DNA from: an uncultured Rhodanobacteraceae bacterium
GTDB lineage: Bacteria > Pseudomonadota > Gammaproteobacteria > Xanthomonadales > Ahniellaceae
Length of the DNA: 6,110 nucleotides
Direction of reading: 5' to 3'
Assembly: GCA_937873105.1 (NCBI GenBank)
Contig: CALMWD010000322.1
Location: 1 to 6,110, forward strand
Shown here: positions 1 to 6,110 of the stretch, piece by piece
Layout of the letters: the number at the start of each line of letters is the position of its first letter
Position numbering within the stretch: the first letter of the stretch is position 1
Made by a program: the position numbers and the translations under genes
Notes under the pieces: model-generated
The model's input: the letters and a program-made list of their open reading frames with translations, nothing else
The model's database searches: none
Told to the model about the DNA's origin: nothing

Positions 1-554
1 TCGGTGCCGCCGACGTCCGATCCGCCGCTGGTCTCGGTCATCCACTGGCCGCTGCACCAGAACTGGGCCGGATCGCGACTGAGCAGGCGCGGCACGGCGC
101 GATCGATCAGGGTCTTGTTGTCGCTGTCCTGCAGGACCTTGAGCGCCCCGTCGGTCATCGCCAGCGGGCAGGAGAACAGCTCGCTGGACGGGTGGAAGAG
201 GTAGTTGAACGCGAACTGCAGCGGGCGACCGTGTTGCGCCAGCCAGTCGTCCTGGCCGAGCGCGATCAGTCCCCACTTCGCGGCGATCGCCGGCGCCTCG
301 CGCCAGAACGGGCTGAGTTCGACGTGGTCGATGCGTTGCCCGAAGGCGTCGAAGGGCACGTGCCGCGGTTCGAGGTGGCGCTGGGCCAGTTGCCACGGGT
401 ACCACTCGTTCGCGGCCAGCTCGCCGAATTCGCCGAGTTGGCCGTCGAAGTCGGCCAGGACCTGCGCTGGCAGGACGCGGCGCAGCCACGAACGCAGCAC
501 GCGGTCGTCCAGATAGGTGTTCGCCAACACCGGCGCAGTCTGTATGAAGCCCAT
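1..554 (-). CDS. AidB-like acyl-CoA dehydrogenase family protein, N-terminal part (C-terminus beyond window start)
   Basis: The reading frame is open from an ATG at 554 down to base 1 and gives 184 residues without a stop, so the rest of the gene lies to the left of the window. Near the visible end is the acyl-CoA dehydrogenase FAD/substrate signature QWMTETSGGSDVG (about residues 170-182). The stretch before it, with EPRHVPFDAFG, YLFHPSSELFSCPLAMTDGA and SRDPAQFWCSG, is the extended N-terminal region typical of the AidB/isovaleryl-CoA dehydrogenase-like subgroup. Members are flavoproteins that oxidise acyl-CoA thioesters; E. coli AidB belongs to the alkylation-stress response and binds DNA. 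Which acyl-CoA this one uses, or whether it is an AidB functional equivalent, cannot be told without the C-terminal half. The start is supported by a GGGGAG Shine-Dalgarno at 559-564, four bases before the ATG. A perfect palindrome lies directly upstream. The family call is secure; the substrate is unknown. Confidence 0.9.
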   Translation of the reverse strand, partial: MGFIQTAPVLANTYLDDRVLRSWLRRVLPAQVLADFDGQLGEFGELAANEWYPWQLAQRHLEPRHVPFDAFGQRIDHVELSPFWREAPAIAAKWGLIALGQDDWLAQHGRPLQFAFNYLFHPSSELFSCPLAMTDGALKVLQDSDNKTLIDRAVPRLLSRDPAQFWCSGQWMTETSGGSDVGGT

Positions 555-563
555 GGTTCTCCC

Positions 564-579
564 CGACGCTCGAGCGTCG
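564..579 (-). repeat. Perfect 16-bp palindrome abutting the ribosome binding site of the acyl-CoA dehydrogenase gene
   Basis: CGACGCTCGAGCGTCG is its own reverse complement with no spacer. It touches the GGGGAG ribosome binding site at 559-564 and sits 10-25 bases upstream of the ATG at 554. As DNA it could be an operator for a dimeric repressor. As RNA it could fold into a 6-bp stem with a UCGA loop directly before the ribosome binding site. No U-run follows on either strand, so it does not look like an intrinsic terminator. The sequence is certain; a regulatory role is inference. Confidence 0.5.
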
Positions 580-596
580 CTGCGTCCCGTGCAGCG
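578..596 (-). repeat. Inverted repeat (6-bp arms, 7-nt loop) next to the palindrome
   Basis: CGCTGC at 578-583 is the exact reverse complement of GCAGCG at 591-596, separated by GTCCCGT. It overlaps the 16-bp palindrome by two bases, so the two hairpins would compete for or stack on those bases in a transcript of the minus strand. If the candidate promoter at 602-630 is real, the transcript would begin at about this repeat. The repeat is seen in sequence; function is inferred. Confidence 0.35.
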
Positions 597-601
597 CGGC
601 G

Positions 602-630
602 ACGTTAGCCGGAGCGCGCCACAGGGACAA
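602..630 (-). promoter_or_regulatory. Candidate sigma-70 type promoter for the acyl-CoA dehydrogenase gene
   Basis: On the minus strand TTGTCC (625-630) and TAACGT (602-607) are separated by exactly 17 bases. They resemble the -35 TTGACA and -10 TATAAT boxes, with the TTG and the TA...T positions kept. Initiation would fall near base 595 and give a leader of about 40 bases containing the two inverted repeats. Both boxes are weak matches, so this is a candidate only; the gene could also be reached by read-through from wrbA and the DUF2069 gene. Confidence 0.25.
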
Positions 631-647
631 GCGATGCGGTTGGCGGA

Positions 648-1672
<1,025 letters not shown>

Positions 1673-2149
1673 ATGAAATCGTGGTTGCTGTTGCTCGCCT
1701 CCCTGTTCGTCGCCGGCGCCGAAGCGGCCGAGCCGGCCGCGGCGAAGACGCCGAGCCTGGTCGTGCAGACCCTGGATCATGGCGAGTTCGACCTCGCCAA
1801 GCAGCGCGGCCAATGGGTGCTGGTCAACTTCTGGGCGACCTGGTGTTCGCCTTGCCTCAAGGAGATCCCGGATTTCTCCGCCTTCGACCAGAAGCGCGAC
1901 GATGTGTCGGTGATCGGCCTGGCCTTCGAGGAGATCGAGGAAGCCGACCTGCGTGCCTTCCTCAAGGAGCATCCGGCCGGGTATCCGATCGCCCGCGTCG
2001 ACGTGTTCGATCCGCCCAAGGATTTCGACGTGCCGCGCGGTCTGCCGACCAGCTGGCTGATCGCGCCGGACGGCACGGTCGCCGAAAAATACCTCGGCCC
2101 GATCACCAGCGCCGATCTCGCGCGCCGCATCGACCAGGGCAAGAAGTGA
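1673..2149 (+). CDS. TlpA/ResA-family thiol:disulfide protein, exported thioredoxin
   Basis: The product has 158 residues. A signal peptide covers about residues 1-18/19 (basic start, then a Leu-rich core, with cleavage likely near GAEA-AE), so the protein should act in the periplasm. The thioredoxin fold follows: the strand VLVNFWATWC leads into the redox motif C58-S-P-C61, and the cis-proline loop is GLPTSW (P125), followed by LIAPDGTVAEKYLG. These are features of TlpA/ResA-like proteins, which reduce or rearrange disulfides of exported proteins, for example apocytochrome c. No cytochrome maturation gene is visible, so the target is open. The ATG at 1673 is chosen because CGGAG ends five bases before it; a GTG six bases upstream overlaps that site. 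The stop overlaps the acylphosphatase start (TGATG), and a third gene follows at once, suggesting one operon. The family is certain; the partner is unknown. Confidence 0.92.
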   Translation: MKSWLLLLASLFVAGAEAAEPAAAKTPSLVVQTLDHGEFDLAKQRGQWVLVNFWATWCSPCLKEIPDFSAFDQKRDDVSVIGLAFEEIEEADLRAFLKEHPAGYPIARVDVFDPPKDFDVPRGLPTSWLIAPDGTVAEKYLGPITSADLARRIDQGKK

Positions 2150-2421
2150 TGGCCGCGGCGCGCTTCATCGTGCGCGGCAGGGTGCAGGGCGTCTACTACC
2201 GAGCCTCGACCCGGGACCATGCCCTGGCGCTGGGCGTGATGGGCAGCGCCCGCAACCTCGACGACGGCTCGGTCGAAGTCGTGGCGGTGGGGACCGGGAA
2301 CGCGCTCGGCGAATTCGAGCGCTGGCTCTGGCAGGGACCGCCGGCGGCGCGTGTGGCCGAGGTCCGGCGCGAGGACCTGCCGGATGCGCCCGTCGGCGTG
2401 CGCGACTTCGTGACCGGCTGA
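2149..2421 (+). CDS. Acylphosphatase
   Basis: This 90-residue protein is the usual size for a single-domain acylphosphatase, a small cytoplasmic alpha/beta sandwich that hydrolyses carboxyl-phosphate bonds in compounds such as acetyl phosphate or 1,3-bisphosphoglycerate. The family signature is clear: VRGRVQGVYYRAST at residues 8-21 carries the catalytic/phosphate-binding arginine (R18). The catalytic asparagine N36 lies in ARNLDDGSVEV (34-44), and the tail ends with the expected aromatic strand VRDFVTG. The variant GVMGSARNL replaces the more usual GWVRN-type text but keeps the Asn. Its ATG shares one base with the thioredoxin stop (TGATG), so translation is probably coupled. It has no signal peptide although both neighbours are exported, so a direct shared pathway is not obvious. 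The symbol acyP is used for this family, but I leave it blank because naming varies. Confidence 0.93.
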   Translation: MAAARFIVRGRVQGVYYRASTRDHALALGVMGSARNLDDGSVEVVAVGTGNALGEFERWLWQGPPAARVAEVRREDLPDAPVGVRDFVTG

Positions 2422-2424
2422 GGC

Positions 2425-4329
2425 ATGCGGACGCGGCTGCTCCTGTGGGTCGGCCTGTTCGTCGCGCAGATCGCGGCGAGTGCGGCGCCGGTCGTGTGGT
2501 TCCGTCCGTCCGAACCGGGCTCGGCCCCCGCCGTGGTGCAACTCGGGGCCGATGCGGCCGGCGCCTTGCGCCTGTCCGACGCGGTGCGCGCGCGCGGATT
2601 CGCCCACACGAACTGGCAACCCGCCGGGCGCACGGAGGTTCGGGATTTTCTCGACGTGCTGGATCGCGGCCAGGCCCTGGACCGTTCGCGTGTGGTCCTG
2701 GTGGCGGCCGGCGAGCGCGCCGCCGACGCCTGGCGCCTCGTCGCCGCGCAGCCGGCGTCGTTGCGCGCGCTGGTGCTGCACGTCGATGCGCCCTTCGAAT
2801 GGACAGAACCGCAGGCGGCCGCGTCGGCCTGGCCGGCATTGTTGCTGACCTATGCCGCGGATCGTCCCGACGTGCGCGACGCCGTCTTCACGCTGGCCCG
2901 GCGCGCACGCGCCGCCGGCGCCCAGGTCTGGGTCCAGCCCGGAGCCGGGGTCGACGCCGCCGCCGTGGCGGCCTGGCTGGCGGCGCTGGACGTCAAGCGC
3001 ACGCGCCGTTTCGAGGATGCCGGCGTCGAGGCGTATTCCGGCGCTCGTCACCAGTCCCTCGTCGCCGCCTTGTCGACCATCGCGCCTCGCCGCCCCGGCG
3101 ACATCGCGCTGGCGCAGGTGGCCGATGCCGAGGGCGCGCGCCGCTTCGATCTGGCGCTCGATGCCGAGGGACGCATGACGCGACGGGCGCAGGGCGCGGT
3201 CGAGGCGGAGTTCGACGCGCGCGGCGCGCTGGCGTCGGTATTCGGCGACGAACGCCTGGCCTTGCACATCGGCCCGGCGTCGGCGCAGTTCCTGCGCCAT
3301 CCGGAAACCGGCGCCGAGGTCTTGGCCCTGCCCAGCACCATCGCCACCGACGAAGGACGGCGCAGCCTGCTGATGCTGCGCCATGCCGACGGCAGTTATG
3401 CCTGGCTCGACCTGCACGACGCGCGCGGCATCCGTGCGCTGATGGCCTCGACCGACGCGGCCGACCAGGGGCGCGTCTGGTGGCTGCTGATGGATGCAGC
3501 GGATGCGCGCGGCAGTCGCGTGCTGCGCCTGTCCCTGCAATCGGGCGATCCGCGACGCGGTCTGTGGTGGGACCCGAGTCGTCCCGGCCACGCCCTCGAC
3601 CTCCAGCCGATCCTCGGCGGACATAGCGCGGTATGGGCGACCTTCGACGACGATGGCCAGTCGCGCTGGTATCTGGCGACCGGGCGCATCGCCGCGCAGC
3701 GCTTCGTCGCCGGCAAGGACGGGCTGCAGCTGATGCGTCGCGATCCGGCCCTGTCGGCGCCGAAGCCGGACCCGAACCATGCTGCGCGCATCGCCGTCGA
3801 TTTCTCGATCGATGCGCGCCATCCCGTTTGTGCCCGGCGCAAGGCCGAGGCGACGCAACTCGCGCTGCTCACGGTCTCCGACACGCGCGGCACCGGGCAA
3901 TGGTGCATCGAGCCGGTCGCATTGCCGGCCGGCCTGCCCGATGCCGACGTGAACGGCACCTGGTACGGCGGCGCCAACGATTCCGGTTGGGGCCTGACCG
4001 TGGTCGCCTCGGGCGCCGCCGAGTCGCGGCTGATGTCGGCGATGCTGTACTACCACGACGCCGAAGGCTGGCCGCGCTGGGCCATGGGTGCGGCGCGTGC
4101 GGGCGACCACGGCGCGTCGCTGTCGATGCACGACTATGCCCAGGCCTGCGTCGGTTGCGCGGATGCCAAGCTGGCGGCGCGTCCGCTCGGCGAACTGCGC
4201 CTGCGCGCCGCGGGCTGGTGCGGGCAACCGGAACTGCGCGCGTCCTTCGATCTGGCCGCGGATGCCAACCGCCGTTTCGTGCGTGGCGAGGCCGGGCTGC
4301 AGCGCGTTACCGAGTCGCGCTGCCACTGA
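2425..4329 (+). CDS. Exported 634-residue protein of unknown function: degenerate alpha/beta-hydrolase-like domain plus Gly/Trp repeats
   Basis: I do not recognise a named family for the whole protein. Residues 1-20 form a signal peptide (MRTR, Leu/Val core, ASA before APVV). Residues about 22-190 read like a worn alpha/beta hydrolase: RSRVVLVAAGERAADAW (88-103) sits where the nucleophile elbow GxSxG should be but has no serine; PALLLTYAADRPDV (137-150) resembles the acid strand; and QPGAGVD (171-177) lacks the usual final histidine. Activity of that type is therefore unlikely. Residues about 230-375 are unassigned. Two copies of a pattern G-x-W-[WY]...G-x-[AG]-L...W/Y...W follow: 379-420 (GLWWDPSRPGHALDL...SRWYLATG) and 511-557 (GTWYGGANDSGWGLTV...PRWAMGAAR), a repeat type I associate with secreted proteins of Xanthomonadales. 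All six cysteines lie in the last third (469, 494, 575, 578, 599, 633), including CVGC. The start lies 3 nt after the acylphosphatase stop; GAGG is present but only one base from the ATG. The coding strand is supported by this tight spacing and the signal peptide. Confidence 0.82.
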   Translation: MRTRLLLWVGLFVAQIAASAAPVVWFRPSEPGSAPAVVQLGADAAGALRLSDAVRARGFAHTNWQPAGRTEVRDFLDVLDRGQALDRSRVVLVAAGERAADAWRLVAAQPASLRALVLHVDAPFEWTEPQAAASAWPALLLTYAADRPDVRDAVFTLARRARAAGAQVWVQPGAGVDAAAVAAWLAALDVKRTRRFEDAGVEAYSGARHQSLVAALSTIAPRRPGDIALAQVADAEGARRFDLALDAEGRMTRRAQGAVEAEFDARGALASVFGDERLALHIGPASAQFLRHPETGAEVLALPSTIATDEGRRSLLMLRHADGSYAWLDLHDARGIRALMASTDAADQGRVWWLLMDAADARGSRVLRLSLQSGDPRRGLWWDPSRPGHALDLQPILGGHSAVWATFDDDGQSRWYLATGRIAAQRFVAGKDGLQLMRRDPALSAPKPDPNHAARIAVDFSIDARHPVCARRKAEATQLALLTVSDTRGTGQWCIEPVALPAGLPDADVNGTWYGGANDSGWGLTVVASGAAESRLMSAMLYYHDAEGWPRWAMGAARAGDHGASLSMHDYAQACVGCADAKLAARPLGELRLRAAGWCGQPELRASFDLAADANRRFVRGEAGLQRVTESRCH

Positions 4330-4340
4330 TCAGTAGCGCG
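4316..4340. terminator. Imperfect bidirectional hairpin spanning the two convergent stop codons (weak terminator candidate)
   Basis: CGCGCT (4316-4321) and AGCGCG (4335-4340) are exact reverse complements and enclose the perfect 10-bp palindrome ACTGATCAGT (4325-4334), with a 3-base bulge GCC on one side. The stem covers the last codons and stop of the plus-strand gene and the stop of ppk2. No run of T follows on either strand, so it is not a standard intrinsic terminator; Rho-dependent ending or overlapping 3' ends are equally possible. Confidence 0.3.
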
Positions 4341-5109
4341 CCGGCACCAGGCTGGCCTTGGCGCCGAGCTTGTCCTTGCCGAGGCGCTTGCGCTTGAGCG
4401 GCGGCAGCTTCAGCGGTTCCGGCGCGATCTTCTGGTCCGGCAGGTGTTCGAGCAGGTGCGCGATCATGTTCAGGCGCGCCCGCTTCTGGTCGTTGGCGTC
4501 GACCACGAACCAGGGCGCGTGCCGGGTGTGGGTCGGCTTGAAGAAGGCGTCGCGGGCGGCGGTGTAGTCGTCGTATTTCTCGCGTGCGGCGATGTCGATC
4601 GGCGAGATCTTCCAGCGCTTCAGCGGATCCTCCAGGCGCTCGGCGAAGCGCACTTCCTGCTGTGCCTGATCCACCGAGAACCAGTACTTGAACAGCAGGA
4701 TGCCGTCGTCGACCAGCATCTTCTCGAACTGCGGCGTCTGCGCCAGCCAGCGCCGGTACTCGGCGTCGTTGCAGAAGCCCATGACGCGCTCGACGCCGCC
4801 GCGGTTGTACCAGCTGCGGTCGAACAGCACGATTTCCCCGGCGGCCGGCAAATGCTCGACGTAGCGCTGGAAATACCACTGAGTGCGTTCGCGTTCGCTC
4901 GGCTTCGGCAGCGCCACGACGCGGCAGCCGCGCGGGTTCAGGACCTGCGAGATGGCGGTGATGGCGCCGCCCTTGCCGGCGGTGTCGCGACCCTCGAAGA
5001 CCACGACCACGCGTTGCCCGGTCGCCTGCACCCAACGCTGCATCTCGCACAATTGCACCTGCAGCGGCTGCAGTCGTTCGAGGTAGTCCTTCTTCTTCAT
5101 CTGGCCCAT
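4330..5109 (-). CDS. ppk2: Polyphosphate kinase 2 (PPK2 family, single domain)
   Basis: The product has 259 residues, the size of one-domain PPK2 enzymes, which transfer phosphate between inorganic polyphosphate and nucleotides, mostly making NTP or NDP from polyphosphate. The P-loop (Walker A) is FEGRDTAGKGGAI (residues 38-50, K46). Walker B is IVLFDRSWYNRGGVERVMGF (93-112, with D97), and the lid helix is in KYWFSVDQAQQEVRF (141-155). These motifs and the conserved KPSERERTQWYFQRYV (69-84) make the family certain. Nucleotide preference and direction cannot be read safely from sequence, although a single domain with this text fits class I. The C-terminus from about residue 234 is strongly basic (LKRKRLGKDKLGAK), perhaps for the polyanionic substrate. 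The ATG at 5109 is chosen because GAGGAG lies six bases upstream; an in-frame ATG at 5100 has poorer spacing. The gene is last in a prfA-moaB-ppk2 unit. Confidence 0.95.
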   Translation of the reverse strand: MGQMKKKDYLERLQPLQVQLCEMQRWVQATGQRVVVVFEGRDTAGKGGAITAISQVLNPRGCRVVALPKPSERERTQWYFQRYVEHLPAAGEIVLFDRSWYNRGGVERVMGFCNDAEYRRWLAQTPQFEKMLVDDGILLFKYWFSVDQAQQEVRFAERLEDPLKRWKISPIDIAAREKYDDYTAARDAFFKPTHTRHAPWFVVDANDQKRARLNMIAHLLEHLPDQKIAPEPLKLPPLKRKRLGKDKLGAKASLVPARY

Positions 5110-5115
5110 GACTTG

Positions 5116-5121
5116 CTCCTC
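5116..5121 (-). promoter_or_regulatory. Ribosome binding site of ppk2, overlapping the moaB stop codon
   Basis: GAGGAG on the minus strand, six bases before the ATG at 5109, is the strongest Shine-Dalgarno in the window. Its first two bases belong to the moaB stop codon TGA (5122-5120), so ribosomes finishing moaB would be placed on it. It decides the ppk2 start in favour of 5109 over 5100 and suggests coupled translation. Confidence 0.75.
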
Positions 5122-5637
5122 AGCGTTCGTGCAGGCGCGGCTTCAATCCCACCAGGTTGCAGGGACGGGTGCGCGCGTCGAGTTGCGATTGCAGGATGTT
5201 CTCCCAGGCAGTACGGCAGGCCGAGGTCGAGCCCGGCAGCGCGAACAGGAAGGTGCCGTTCGCCAGTCCGGCGAAGGCGCGCGACTGCAGGCTGGCGGTG
5301 CCGATTTCCTGCACCGAAAGGTGGCGGAACAACTCGCCGAAACCGGGCATTTCCTTGTCGAGCAGGGGGCGGATCGCTTCGGGCGTGGCGTCGCGGCCGG
5401 TGAAGCCGGTGCCGCCGCTGATCAGCACGCCGTCGATGCCGTCGTCGGCGATCCAGTTCGAAACGACGGCGCGCATCCGGTAGATGTCGTCGCGGACGAT
5501 CTCGCGCGCAACGACTCGATGGCCTGCGGCGCGCAGCGCGCCGTCGAGGTAGTCGCCGGAGCTGTCGGTATCGCGGGTGCGCGTGTCCGACACCGTGAGC
5601 ACGGCGATGTTCAGCGGGATGAACCGGTCATGTGCGC

Positions 5638-5641
<4 letters not shown>
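5120..5641 (-). CDS. moaB: Molybdenum cofactor biosynthesis protein MoaB
   Basis: The product has 173 residues, the usual length for MoaB. It belongs to the MoaB/MogA family, which binds molybdopterin and in many organisms adenylylates it before molybdenum insertion; in E. coli MogA does this step and the role of MoaB is less clear. Seen in the sequence: the first strand [22 protein letters not shown] (residues 11-32), the substrate-binding loop [17 protein letters not shown] (74-90), and the C-terminal core [31 protein letters not shown] (120-150), all typical of bacterial MoaB. The ATG at 5641 overlaps the prfA stop by four bases (ATGA), supporting this start and translational coupling. A longer in-frame extension to 5953 would run through prfA and is rejected. 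No other molybdopterin gene is in the window, so its place here probably reflects operon history rather than pathway clustering. Confidence 0.96.

Positions 5642-6110
<469 letters not shown>

Noticed and set aside
192..608. Plus-strand open frames opposite the acyl-CoA dehydrogenase gene
   Set aside because: The minus strand encodes the acyl-CoA dehydrogenase signature in a frame open to the window edge; the plus-strand translations are low-complexity.
1681..2421. A continuous plus-strand frame that would give a 246-residue protein ending in acylphosphatase
   Set aside because: The first 156 codons lie out of frame inside the thioredoxin gene and are Arg-rich nonsense. The true acylphosphatase begins at 2149, where an ATG overlaps the thioredoxin stop.
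1777..4326. An 849-codon open frame on the minus strand, longer than the gene it opposes
   Set aside because: It runs antisense through three plus-strand genes, two of which (thioredoxin and acylphosphatase) are certain. Its translation is Arg/Gly/Ala-rich without recognisable motifs, as expected of a shadow frame in GC-rich DNA.
4444..5403. A 319-codon plus-strand frame opposite ppk2 and moaB
   Set aside because: Both minus-strand genes carry unmistakable catalytic motifs; the opposing translation has none and is a shadow.

Overview
The window is GC-rich (roughly two thirds G+C), and its genes are packed with 4-nt overlaps and very short gaps. Together with the protein families present, this points to a gammaproteobacterium, most plausibly of the Xanthomonadales/Lysobacterales (Lysobacteraceae or Rhodanobacteraceae). 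That placement rests on recognised protein sequence style, not on a marker gene or a search. Eight protein-coding genes are supported, two of them cut by the window edges. No tRNA, rRNA, CRISPR array, insertion sequence or phage gene was seen.

Layout: (1) Bases 1-1570 are read on the minus strand. In transcription order they hold wrbA (flavodoxin-like NAD(P)H:quinone oxidoreductase), a four-nucleotide-overlapping DUF2069 membrane protein gene, a 93-bp gap with a possible promoter and a perfect 16-bp palindrome, and the N-terminal 184 codons of an AidB-like acyl-CoA dehydrogenase. (2) Bases 1571-1672 are a divergent intergenic region with a small inverted repeat and a direct repeat. (3) Bases 1673-4329 are a tight plus-strand set: an exported TlpA/ResA-type thioredoxin, a small acylphosphatase starting inside the thioredoxin stop codon, and, 3 nt further on, a 634-residue exported protein of unknown function. 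That last protein looks like a degenerate alpha/beta-hydrolase domain followed by two Gly/Trp-rich repeats and a Cys-rich tail. (4) Bases 4330-6110 are read on the minus strand, in the order prfA (C-terminal part), moaB, ppk2, with a 4-nt overlap and a 10-nt gap. The plus-strand set and this operon converge with their stop codons touching.

How the genes fit together: the minus-strand right-hand operon joins translation termination (RF1), molybdenum cofactor synthesis (MoaB) and polyphosphate/nucleotide metabolism (PPK2), and is most likely a housekeeping transcription unit. The left-hand wrbA-DUF2069 pair looks like a quinone/redox-stress unit at the membrane. The central operon pairs a periplasmic thiol-disulfide protein with a secreted protein that has six cysteines in its C-terminal third, which suggests, but does not show, a redox partner relationship. 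The most novel item is the 634-residue protein. The rest of the window is ordinary chromosomal backbone, and I see no clear evidence of an undescribed multi-gene defence or mobile system.
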